64,000 nt of DNA from Streptomyces sp. SCL15-4 (GTDB lineage Bacteria; Actinomycetota; Actinomycetes; Streptomycetales; Streptomycetaceae). The stretch is from NCBI RefSeq assembly GCF_033366695.1, contig NZ_JAOBTQ010000001.1, forward strand, positions 7,254,001-7,318,000, in the 5' to 3' direction. The position numbers and the translations under genes are program-made. The notes below the pieces were generated by a model. That model ran no database searches and had not been told where the DNA came from. It saw nothing but the letters and a program-made list of their open reading frames with translations. Below, piece after piece: positions 32,525-40,617 of the stretch (its first letter is position 1; every line of letters starts with the position of its first letter).

Positions 32525-33349
32525 ATGACGATCACGACCGACATCGCCGGAGAACTCCGCTCGGGGGTCACCGTCGCCGATCTGCTGTGCGCCCAGCGCG
32601 GCGACCACGAGCGGCACCACTGGTCGCCCGGCACGCTCTTCGCCGGCCGCCGCCTGTCCGGCCCGGGCGAGCGCGCGCGGGCCGACCTGCTCCGGCACAC
32701 GGCGCTCACGGCCGGGCCGCGCGGCCCTCGCCCGGCGCCGGACGGCGCGCGGCTCGCCGACGAGATCCGCGAGACCAATCCGCTCGGCGCCGACGTCCTG
32801 CGCGTCGCCGCCGCCTGGACGGCCCGCCACTGGCCGCGGGAGGAGGCCCGGCACGCAGCCGCCCTCGGCCGCCTGAGGGAGCTGGCCGGCCTCGGCCGGC
32901 CCGGCGCCGACGAGCGCCGCGGCACCTTCCCCACCGGCAACTACGCCCGGTTCTGCGCCCTTCGGGCCTGCGCGGAGGCCGACGCCTGCGGGGCGTACGA
33001 GGACGCGGCCCGTACGAGCGAGGACCCCCTGGTCCGCGACGTCTTCCTCGCCATCGCGCGGGACGAGGCGCGGCACCGGCGCTACTTCGCCGCCTTCGCC
33101 AGGGCCCTGGTGGACTCGGGGGCCCACCCCGTCAAGGACGTGCTGTCGGTGGCGTACACCTGGATCCGCCGCACCGGCGACGACGCGCCGCCCGCACAGG
33201 ACCCGAGCGGTGTGCTGTCCCTGGTCCGGGACGCCACGGGCATCGAGACCCGGTCCTACGACGCCCTGAGGCGCGCCTGCTTCACCAGCCTCCGGACGAA
33301 CGACGCGGACCGGATCCGCGCCGCGGTCCACCGGGAACCGGCCGCGTAG
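32525..33349 (+). CDS. Ferritin-like diiron protein
   Basis: This 274-residue protein has two EExxH-type motifs, EEARH at 106-110 and DEARH at 180-184, plus acidic residues near 80, 151 and 159, which is the pattern of a four-helix diiron oxygenase. It is related to the acyl-ACP desaturase fold but shorter and divergent from the one at 11891. It could desaturate an acyl chain, or oxidise an amine in the manner of AurF-like N-oxygenases. It follows the operator-controlled gene at 31868 by 48 bases. Its stop codon forms the loop of a terminator hairpin. Confidence 0.75.
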   Translation: MTITTDIAGELRSGVTVADLLCAQRGDHERHHWSPGTLFAGRRLSGPGERARADLLRHTALTAGPRGPRPAPDGARLADEIRETNPLGADVLRVAAAWTARHWPREEARHAAALGRLRELAGLGRPGADERRGTFPTGNYARFCALRACAEADACGAYEDAARTSEDPLVRDVFLAIARDEARHRRYFAAFARALVDSGAHPVKDVLSVAYTWIRRTGDDAPPAQDPSGVLSLVRDATGIETRSYDALRRACFTSLRTNDADRIRAAVHREPAA

Positions 33350-33363
33350 CGCGGCCGGTTCCC
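33333..33363. terminator. Terminator hairpin, perfect 14-bp stem with stop codon in the loop
   Basis: GGGAACCGGCCGCG at 33333-33346 pairs perfectly with 33350-33363, and the three-base loop is the TAG stop of the diiron gene. It marks the right end of region 2 and may also end the convergent transcript from the other side. Confidence 0.85.
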
Positions 33364-33409
33364 GGCCCGGGCGGAAGCGGCCCGGCGGTGCCGTCCGGGA
33401 CGCCGTGCC

Positions 33410-33946
33410 TCAGTCCTGTTCCACGCCGGACAGGGCCTTGCCGATGAGGCGGGTGGCGAAGTCGCGGTCGCCGGCGAGCTGGTTGATGTGCTCGGCTAGC
33501 AGGAAGGCGGTGGCCTCCAGCGGGTGCATCTCGGCCTTGGTCCACTCGCCGTACTGCCCGCGCCACAGGCTGGGGCTCAGGCCCGTCCCCGCCGCGACGA
33601 CCAGACCGGCCATGGTCGGGACGGCCTCCGGACGGACGCTCCTCGGCATCATGCGCATCGAGGCCACGAGGCTCGGCACCACGTACTCGATGACGTCCTT
33701 GTCGTGTTCCTCGTACGTCATCCGCAGCCAGGTCATGAACATGTAGATGATCGTGCACGTGCCGTCCAGCAGATCGCGCATCCCTCTCGGCCCCAGCGAC
33801 GCGGTGTACTGGTCGGTCAGCCGCCGCTGTTCGGGGTCGGTGCCGCTTTCGCCGTCGTAGATGGCCTTGAGCCGGGAGTCGATCACCATGAGTGCTCCGC
33901 TCACATCGCCGGCGGGGGCGTACCGGGGGTCGCAGACCGATGACAC
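33410..33946 (-). CDS. Hypothetical helical protein
   Basis: This 178-residue protein is not recognised. It is mostly helical with no clear motif; the core contains TCTIIYMFMTWLRMTYEEHDKDVIEYV and HPLEATAFLLAEHINQLAGD. There is no signal peptide. The GTG at 33946 has the better ribosome site (GGAGGG), while an ATG at 33889 also has one and would give a 159-residue protein. It is the last gene downstream of the xanthine-dehydrogenase-type genes on the minus strand, so it may assist their maturation or act in the same pathway. Confidence 0.6.
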   Translation of the reverse strand: MSSVCDPRYAPAGDVSGALMVIDSRLKAIYDGESGTDPEQRRLTDQYTASLGPRGMRDLLDGTCTIIYMFMTWLRMTYEEHDKDVIEYVVPSLVASMRMMPRSVRPEAVPTMAGLVVAAGTGLSPSLWRGQYGEWTKAEMHPLEATAFLLAEHINQLAGDRDFATRLIGKALSGVEQD

Positions 33947-34078
33947 AGGGAGTCCCTCCTCGGGTGACCGCGCCGTGGACGGACACGGCGGACGGCGCGG
34001 CGTACGCGTACCGTAGACGGGTGGTGACACGGCGTCCGCGCAACGCCGAGGGAGCGCCCGATGGGGTGAGGTCCCGGC

Positions 34079-36268
34079 TCACAGCAGGTCTTCCCGTCGG
34101 ATCGGCAGCCTGCGCAGGCGCCGTCCCGTGGCGTGGTGGACCGCGTTGCCGAGGGCCGCGGCCACGCCGACGAACGCCACCTCGCCCAGACCCTTGACGC
34201 CCGGCGCGTTCAGCCGGAAGTCCGGCTCGTCCACGAAGTCGACGTCGATCCGGCCGATGTCGGCGCTGACCGGGACGACGTACTCGGCGAGATCGGTGTG
34301 GACGAACCCGCCGAACCCCGGGTCGGGCTCGTTGCCCTCCCGCAGGGCCGCGCCGACTCCCCACACCACGCCGCCGCGCACCTGACCGGCCGCGGTCACC
34401 GGACTGGCCACCCGGCCGCAGTCGACGACGCTCACCACCCGGGGCACCCGGACCCGCCCGGTGGCCGTCTCCACCCGGACCTCGGCGAAATGGGCGGCGA
34501 AACTGAACGCGGAGAACCCGGGATACCCGGGCCCGGCCGGCGCGGACGCGCCGGCGCGCATCCGCTCGTCGGCCTCGGCCGACTGCCCCGGCGCCCGGGT
34601 GCGGGCCTCGGCCTCCACCACGGACCGGCCCGTCGCCGCGACCGCCGCCGCCACGTCCAACGGGCCCCGCTCCGGCGCCCCGAGGCGGGCGCGCAGCGCG
34701 CGCAGGGCGGCGTGCACAGCGGTCAGCGCGGTGGCGGTGCCCCAGGACCCGGCGGTCAGATGCTGCGGAACGCCACGGGTGTCGCCCAGCACCGCCCGGA
34801 CCCGGTCCGCCGGCACGCCGAGGCCGTCGGCCACGGCGCGCGTCACCGCCGTACGCAGGCCCTGTCCCATCTCGTGGCCCGTCACGTCCACGGTGACCCG
34901 GCCGCCCGCGTCCGCGGTCAGCCGGGCGACGGCCGGTGCCATCGAGGCCCGGTAGGCACCGGCCGCGACTCCCCAGCCGACGAGGGACCCGTCGGCGGCC
35001 CGCATCGACCCCGGCCGGGCGGAGCGGGCCGCCCAGCCGAACCGCGCCGCGCCCCGCCGCAGGCACGCGGCCAGATGGCGGGAGGAGAACGGCAGCCCGG
35101 TCACGGGATCGGTCGCCGTGTCGTTCGCCAGCCGCAGCGCGACCGGGTCGCGGCCGGTGGCGCAGGCGATCTCGTCCACCGCCGTCTCCAGCGCGAACAC
35201 CGCGACATGCTCGAACGGGGCGCGCATGAACCCGGGTGTCTGCACGTCCGTCCGCGTCAGCCGCTGGATTCCGCGGAAGTGCCGGACGCCGTACAGGCGC
35301 GAGGTGACCGTGAGGAAGTCGGCGGGGAACAGGTCGTGCCGGGAGGTCTGCTGACGGGCCTCGTGGACGACGGCCGTCAGCCGCCCCGACCGGTCGGCGC
35401 CCACCCTCAGCCGGTGCCGGCTGGCCGGACGGAACGTCATCGCGTGGAACGTCTGCGACCGGGACATGACGAACTTCACCGGCCGGCCCAGCCGGCGGGC
35501 GGCCACCGCCAGCGGCGCCAGATGCGACGGGAGCCAGGTCTTCTGCCCGAAGCTGCCTCCCACGTGCGGCGAGACGACGTCGATCCGGGACGGCTCGATG
35601 CCCAGCTGGCGGGCCAGGCCGTGCCGTACCGCCCCGGTGTTCTGCGTGCTCTCGTGCACGATCAGCCGGTCGCCGCGCCACTCGGCCACGGTGGCCGGCA
35701 GCTCCATCGGCACATGGTGCTGCGGAGCGAAGTCGAACACCGCGTCGACGCGGACCGGGCTGCGGGCGAAGACCGCCTCCGCGTCGCCCGTCGAGACGTC
35801 CGCGAACCGGGGCTGTGGCAGCGCCTCGGCCTGCGACACCGTCTCGGCGCCGTCGGCGCCGAGGGTCACCGCCACGGGCTCCGTCGCGTAGCCGGCGCGG
35901 ACCAGGCCGGCGGCCTCGGCCGCGGCGGCCGGGGTGTCCGCGACCACCAGCGCGAGGGGCTGGCCGCGGTAGGCCACCCGGTCGTCCAGGAGGGGCTGCA
36001 GGCTCTGGAACCCGTACCCCCCGTCGCCGGCCGGGTAGCCGGGGGAGCGCACCTCGTCGCCGTCCAGCCGGGTCAGCACCAGCCGTACGCCGGGCACCGC
36101 GCGGGCGGCCGACGCGTCGACCTCCACGACCCGTCCCCGGCCGGCCGTCGCGGTGGACAGCGCTGCGTGCAGCAGGCCGGGCCGGGTGAGATCGGCGGTG
36201 TAGCGGGCCCGCCCGGTCACCTTGTCGTAGGCGTCGACGCGCCCCGGGGACGCCGGCGGTCCGGTCAC
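34079..36268 (-). CDS. Xanthine dehydrogenase-family molybdopterin-binding large subunit
   Basis: This 729-residue subunit has the Ald_Xan_dh_C domain at the N-terminus (KVTGRARYTADL) and the large Moco domain with GGSFGQKTW near residue 235, FEHVAVFALETAVDE and VTGHEMGQGLRT. The catalytic Glu of the family is expected near the C-terminal VKGLGEVAF block. It hydroxylates an aldehyde or N-heterocycle with water as oxygen source. The GTG start overlaps the FAD-subunit stop (GTGA). Linked to a PurH-type gene, a purine-like heterocycle is a fair guess for the substrate. Confidence 0.9.
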   Translation of the reverse strand: MTGPPASPGRVDAYDKVTGRARYTADLTRPGLLHAALSTATAGRGRVVEVDASAARAVPGVRLVLTRLDGDEVRSPGYPAGDGGYGFQSLQPLLDDRVAYRGQPLALVVADTPAAAAEAAGLVRAGYATEPVAVTLGADGAETVSQAEALPQPRFADVSTGDAEAVFARSPVRVDAVFDFAPQHHVPMELPATVAEWRGDRLIVHESTQNTGAVRHGLARQLGIEPSRIDVVSPHVGGSFGQKTWLPSHLAPLAVAARRLGRPVKFVMSRSQTFHAMTFRPASRHRLRVGADRSGRLTAVVHEARQQTSRHDLFPADFLTVTSRLYGVRHFRGIQRLTRTDVQTPGFMRAPFEHVAVFALETAVDEIACATGRDPVALRLANDTATDPVTGLPFSSRHLAACLRRGAARFGWAARSARPGSMRAADGSLVGWGVAAGAYRASMAPAVARLTADAGGRVTVDVTGHEMGQGLRTAVTRAVADGLGVPADRVRAVLGDTRGVPQHLTAGSWGTATALTAVHAALRALRARLGAPERGPLDVAAAVAATGRSVVEAEARTRAPGQSAEADERMRAGASAPAGPGYPGFSAFSFAAHFAEVRVETATGRVRVPRVVSVVDCGRVASPVTAAGQVRGGVVWGVGAALREGNEPDPGFGGFVHTDLAEYVVPVSADIGRIDVDFVDEPDFRLNAPGVKGLGEVAFVGVAAALGNAVHHATGRRLRRLPIRREDLL

Positions 36269-37269
36269 CGGGTCCACCGGCCGGCGGCGACGCGCAGGGC
36301 CTCGGCGACGGTGCGCACGCCCAGTTCCGTCTTGAAGCCGTTGTGCGTCCCGGGACGTGCCCCGGTCAGCGCGATCTCGCCCGCGCGCCGGGCCGACTCC
36401 CCGGTCAGCGCGGAGCCGAGCAGGGACCGTTCGGCGGCCGGCACCCGCCACGGCCGGGTGGCCAGTCCGCCGAGCGCGATCCGGCAGTCCACGACGGTGC
36501 CGCGGTCGTCGAGGGCGACGGCCGCCGCGGCGGAGGCGAGCGCGAAGGCGAACGACTCCCGGTCCCTGACCTTGTGGTACGTGGAGCCGCGCCCGGCCGC
36601 GGTGACGGGAACACGGATCCGGACGATCAGTTCGCCGTCCGCGAGCGTGTGTTCGTACTGCGGTGTGCTCCCCGGGACCCGGTGCAGGCCGGACAGCGCG
36701 ATGGTCCGCGGACCGGCGGGGCCCAGCAGGTCCAGACGGGCGTCGAAGGCGAGCAGCGCGACGGCCCAGTCACCGGGGTAGGCGGCCGTGCAGGACGCGC
36801 TCGTGCCCAGGACCGCCTGGCTCCGGTCCGGTCCGTGCCGGGCGGCGCACCCGCTGCCCGGCACGCGTTTGCCGCACGGGTACGGCGGGCCGGCCCGGAA
36901 GTACGGGCACCGGGTCCGTTGCAGCAGGTTGCCGCCCAGCGTGGCCATGTGGCGCAACTGCGGTGAGGCCGCCTTGGCCAGGGACTCGGCCAGCGCGGGG
37001 TAATCCCGCAGCAGTACGGGGTCCTCGGCGACGTCGGCCATCCGGGCCCCGGCGCCGAACACCAGCTCGTCGGGGCCCGAGGTGTCGAACCCCGCCAGCT
37101 CGGGCAGGGCACGGACGTCGACCAGCGCGCGGGGCCGCTCGACGCCCAGCTTCATCAGGTCGTACAGGGTCGTCCCGCCGGCCAGCACCCTCGTCCCGGA
37201 GCCGCCGTGCGCCAACGCCTCGACGGCCTGGCCGAGGGTGGCGGGCGCCGTGTACGCGAACTCACGCAT
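36265..37269 (-). CDS. Xanthine dehydrogenase-family FAD-binding subunit
   Basis: This 334-residue protein has the FAD_binding_5 and CO_deh_flav_C domains. FAD contacts lie in VLAGGTTLYDLMKLGVERP near residue 35 and ATLGGNLLQRTRCPYFR near residue 110. Four cysteines around residues 116-150 (RCPYF, PCGKR, GCAAR) resemble the extra iron-sulfur cluster of 4-hydroxybenzoyl-CoA-reductase-like or bacterial XDH subunits. It passes electrons from the 2Fe-2S subunit to an acceptor. It overlaps the subunit gene on each side. Confidence 0.9.
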   Translation of the reverse strand: MREFAYTAPATLGQAVEALAHGGSGTRVLAGGTTLYDLMKLGVERPRALVDVRALPELAGFDTSGPDELVFGAGARMADVAEDPVLLRDYPALAESLAKAASPQLRHMATLGGNLLQRTRCPYFRAGPPYPCGKRVPGSGCAARHGPDRSQAVLGTSASCTAAYPGDWAVALLAFDARLDLLGPAGPRTIALSGLHRVPGSTPQYEHTLADGELIVRIRVPVTAAGRGSTYHKVRDRESFAFALASAAAAVALDDRGTVVDCRIALGGLATRPWRVPAAERSLLGSALTGESARRAGEIALTGARPGTHNGFKTELGVRTVAEALRVAAGRWTR

Positions 37270-37795
37270 CCGCGCGGCCCCCGGGGCGGGCGGCCTGGCG
37301 GACCGCGGCCACGATGTGCGGATAGGCCCCGCACCGGCACAGGTTGCCGCTCATGTACTCCCGGATCTCGTCGTCGTCACCGGCGTGCCCCTCGGCCAGG
37401 CAGGCGACCGCCGACATGATCTGTCCCGGTGTGCAGTAGCCGCACTGCAGGGCGTCCTGCTCGAGGAACGCCTGCTGCACCGGGTGCGGGGTGCCGTCCG
37501 GCTCCGCGAGGCCCTCGACCGTGGTCACCTCGGCGCCCCGCGCCTGCACCGCCGGCATCAGGCAGGCGAGGATCCGCCGCCCGTCGACATGGACGGTGCA
37601 GGCGCCGCACTGCCCGTGGTCACAGCCCTTCTTGGCGCCGGTCAGGTCCAGCCGTTCGCGCAGCACGTCCAGCAGCGACTCGCGGGGATCGACGGCGCAC
37701 CGGGCCGGTGCCGCGTTCACCGTGAAGGCGACGTCGACGGCCGGCGCGGCGCGGCCTGCCGCCGGCGTGTCCGACTCCTGCGCCCGGTGCGTCAT
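37262..37795 (-). CDS. Xanthine dehydrogenase-family 2Fe-2S subunit
   Basis: This 177-residue subunit has the plant-type cluster KKGCDHGQCGACTVHVDG and the second cluster formed by ALQCGYCTPGQIMS and NLCRCGAYP. It relays electrons between Moco and FAD. The ATG start overlaps the upstream aminotransferase stop (ATGA). There is no Tat signal, so the complex is cytoplasmic. Confidence 0.93.
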   Translation of the reverse strand: MTHRAQESDTPAAGRAAPAVDVAFTVNAAPARCAVDPRESLLDVLRERLDLTGAKKGCDHGQCGACTVHVDGRRILACLMPAVQARGAEVTTVEGLAEPDGTPHPVQQAFLEQDALQCGYCTPGQIMSAVACLAEGHAGDDDEIREYMSGNLCRCGAYPHIVAAVRQAARPGGRADA

Positions 37796-39006
37796 GGCGC
37801 CAGCGCCTCGATCAGAGCGGAGGCGATGCGGTCGAGGATCTGCCGGGACGTGGCGAAGTTGAGGCGGACGAACCCCCGCCCGGCCGCCCCGAAGAACCTC
37901 CCGTCGCTCAGGCGGACGCGGGCCTCGCGCAGCAGGAACCCGGCCGGATCGTCCAGGCCGGTGAAGGAGCAGTCCAGCCACGCCAGATACGTCGCCTCCG
38001 GCATCGAGTAGCGCGCCTGCGGAAGCCGGTCGCCCAGCACCCGCGCGAGGAAACGCCGGTTGCCGTCCAGATAGCGGACCGCCTCGCGGCGCCACGGGTC
38101 GCCGGCGCGGTAGGCGGCGATGTTCGCCGCGATGCCCAGCGTGGCGGCCCCGTGCCGGGAGTGGAACGGCAGGGCGCGCCACCGCCGCACGTCGCGGTCG
38201 CTGGTCAGCACGGCCTGCGCGCACTTCAGCCCGGCGATGTTCCAGCCCTTGGCGGCGGACACCAGGGTGAGGGTGTGGTCGGCCGCCTCCGGCGAGACGG
38301 AGGCGTACGGGACGTGGGCGTGCCCGGGATAGGTGAGCGGGGCGTGGATCTCGTCGGCGACGACCCGCGCGCCGTGCGCGGCCACGCAGCGGCTGAGCGC
38401 GCGCAGTTCGGCCCGTGTGAACACCCTGCCCAGCGGATTGTGCGGATTGCACAGCAGCACGGTTCCCGCGCCGGCGGCCAGCGCGGCGCCGATCGCGTCG
38501 ATGTCCAGCGCCGGCCGGGCACCGTCCGGGACCAGCGGCACCTCGACGGCACGCCGGCCCTGCGCCGCCACGACCTCTAGGAACGGCGGATAGGCGGGGG
38601 TGGGGATCACCACGGCACTGTCCGGACGGCTGTACGCGCCGATGCCGATGCCGACCCCGGTCAGCACGTCGGGGATCAGGAAGATGCGCTCGGCCGGGAC
38701 CGTCCAGCCCGAGGTGCGCGCCAGCCAGTCGGCGCAGGCGGACGGCAGCCCGGTGCGGATGTCGCGCAGCGGATAGCCGGTCTCGCCGCGCTCCACCGCC
38801 TCGTGCACGGCCTGCCGTACGACGGGTGCCACGGGAAAGTCCATCTCCGCGACCCAGGCGCCCAGCACCTCCCGGCCGTGCCGCCCCCATTTGAGTGTCC
38901 GGCGCGCCACCAGCGTGTCGATGGCGAGGTCGTCGAATCCGGGCGCCGCCGGCCGGTCCGCCGCCGGCGGAGCGAGCCGTGTGCCGTCCGGTGCCTCCGC
39001 TTCCAC
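37792..39006 (-). CDS. MalY/PatB-type PLP aminotransferase or beta-lyase
   Basis: This 404-residue fold-type I enzyme has KWGRHGREVLGAWVAEMDFPVAP, characteristic of MalY/PatB, then ETGYPLRD, LCNPHNPLGRVF, VADEIHAPLTYPG and the PLP lysine in SAAKGWNIAGLK. Members are cystathionine beta-lyases or aminotransferases. A GGAGG site supports the GTG start, 14 bases after the AICAR-transformylase gene. In this operon it could supply the amino group of the heterocycle or cleave a C-S bond; nothing in the sequence selects between them. Confidence 0.85.
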   Translation of the reverse strand: MEAEAPDGTRLAPPAADRPAAPGFDDLAIDTLVARRTLKWGRHGREVLGAWVAEMDFPVAPVVRQAVHEAVERGETGYPLRDIRTGLPSACADWLARTSGWTVPAERIFLIPDVLTGVGIGIGAYSRPDSAVVIPTPAYPPFLEVVAAQGRRAVEVPLVPDGARPALDIDAIGAALAAGAGTVLLCNPHNPLGRVFTRAELRALSRCVAAHGARVVADEIHAPLTYPGHAHVPYASVSPEAADHTLTLVSAAKGWNIAGLKCAQAVLTSDRDVRRWRALPFHSRHGAATLGIAANIAAYRAGDPWRREAVRYLDGNRRFLARVLGDRLPQARYSMPEATYLAWLDCSFTGLDDPAGFLLREARVRLSDGRFFGAAGRGFVRLNFATSRQILDRIASALIEALAP

Positions 39007-39020
39007 AGGGCCTCCGCGGT

Positions 39021-40205
39021 TCAGTGGCAGAACAGCCTCAGTCCGGTGCGGACCAAGGCGATGGAGTGCTCCTCGCAGGCCGCCGCGACCTCCTTGCCGC
39101 GGCTCGACCCGCCGCCCTCGACGATGCAGCGCACCCCGTGCCCGGCCGCGACGTCCACGTTGTCCCGGAAGGGCAGATAGGCGTCGGAGACCAGCGTGCA
39201 CGGCGTGTGCCCGGCCAGCCAGGCGCTCTTCTCAAAGGCGTCCAGCGGCTCGGCCGGCAGACCGGGGACCCGTCCGGCCGCACCGGTCCCGGCCGCCGCG
39301 CCCGGTTCCGCCTCGATCAGCCGCAGCACGCCGTTCACACGGTCCTGGATCGACAGGGCGGCGGGAAAGCGGGCTTCCGCGAGCAGCGGGTGGCGCCGCA
39401 GCCGCCAGCGGTCGGCCTTCTCCCCGGCCAGCCGCACACAGTCCACCCGCGACTGCTGGCCCGCTCCGATGCCGATCGTGCGCCCGTCGTGGACGCAGGC
39501 CACCGAGTTGGACTGCGTGTACCGGACGGTGACCAGCCCGAGTACGGCGTCCCGCAGCTGCCGTGCGGTGGGCGGTGTGCCGCCCTCGGCGCCCCGGGCC
39601 AGCACGCCGGGGCCGATCACGAGCGGATCGGCGTCCTGGGTGATCCGTATCCCGAACACGTCCCTGACCTGCTCGGCGGGCGGCTCGTAGCCGGGGTCGA
39701 CCCGCAGCACCAGGAAGGCGCCCCGCTTCTTGCGCGACAGCACCTCCAGCACGCCCGGTTCGTAGTCCGGCGCGATGACACCGTCGGACACCACCCTGGC
39801 CAGCAGGGACGCGGTGTCCCTGTCGACGGGATGGGACAGCGCGACCAGGTCGCCGTAGGAGGAGCGCGGGTCGCAGTCCCGGGCCCGGGCGTAGGCCGAG
39901 GCCAGGGCGGACACCTCACCGCCCAGCCGGAAGGCGGCCCGGGCGACCGGGTCGACCTCGCCTGCGACGGCCGCGCCGGCGGGGGAGACGTGCTTCATGG
40001 AGGCCGCCGCGGGCAGGCCCAGCGCCCGGCTCGCCTCCCGTACCAGCTGCCAGCCCTGCAAGGCGTCCAGCAGGTTCACGACGGAAGGGGTGCCGCACAG
40101 GACGGACAGGGGCAGGGGACCGCCGCCGGACGTCTCCGCCACCGCGCCGCGCTGCTGTGGGTTGAGGCCGTACTTCAGACGCAGACGCGTCGGGTCACCG
40201 ACCAT
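39021..40205 (-). CDS. Stand-alone AICAR formyltransferase (C-terminal half of PurH), eukaryote-like
   Basis: This 394-residue protein corresponds only to the transformylase half of bifunctional PurH/ATIC. It opens RLRLKYGLNPQQ and has the catalytic pair Lys71-His72 in MKHVSPAGAAV, YTQSNSV with the conserved Asn, and IGIGAGQQSRVDCVRLAG. The wording follows animal ATIC rather than common bacterial PurH, which has KHxNPCG and SAFGGI blocks. It transfers a formyl group from 10-formyl-tetrahydrofolate to an aminocarboxamide. GAGAGG precedes the ATG. It heads the minus-strand operon with the PatB and XDH-type genes. Confidence 0.88.
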   Translation of the reverse strand: MVGDPTRLRLKYGLNPQQRGAVAETSGGGPLPLSVLCGTPSVVNLLDALQGWQLVREASRALGLPAAASMKHVSPAGAAVAGEVDPVARAAFRLGGEVSALASAYARARDCDPRSSYGDLVALSHPVDRDTASLLARVVSDGVIAPDYEPGVLEVLSRKKRGAFLVLRVDPGYEPPAEQVRDVFGIRITQDADPLVIGPGVLARGAEGGTPPTARQLRDAVLGLVTVRYTQSNSVACVHDGRTIGIGAGQQSRVDCVRLAGEKADRWRLRRHPLLAEARFPAALSIQDRVNGVLRLIEAEPGAAAGTGAAGRVPGLPAEPLDAFEKSAWLAGHTPCTLVSDAYLPFRDNVDVAAGHGVRCIVEGGGSSRGKEVAAACEEHSIALVRTGLRLFCH

Positions 40206-40617
40206 TGCCGCCTCTCGGAGGAAATACCGACGCCGGGCGCGCGGCGTCTTTCGCGTGAGCCGTGCCGGGAGTTCGGCCCGCCGGCCGGTGAAGCCGTCCC
40301 GCGCCTTTTCGCCGAGCGCTGCCGCCCGGGACTGTCCGCGGGTCCCCGGCCGTGTCCACTTTCCAGGAAACCGGGCCCGCGCACCAGCCGTCAACCCCGC
40401 CCGGCGCGCGGGTATTTCGGCGAGGTGATCGAAATACGGCTCCCGGAGCGCCGGAATTCGAGGGACCGTTGTCCGGAACTTTTCGGTCGGGGAATTCACG
40501 GCCCGACCGTGCGTCAACTCGCGTCCTCGCGGCCACTCGTGTGGCGCCTTGCCGCGCGCCGGCACCCCGGATAGGCTCCGGATTCCGTGTATCTCCGATC
40601 AAACAGGTGACCGGCGT
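40206..40617. other. Divergent promoter region without a recognised gene
   Basis: These 412 bases separate the transformylase operon from the MFS gene. One short inverted repeat, GACGCCG at 40229-40235 with CGGCGTC at 40242-40248, lies in the leader of the minus-strand operon. No region 2 operator copy and no credible small gene were seen. Confidence 0.5.
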
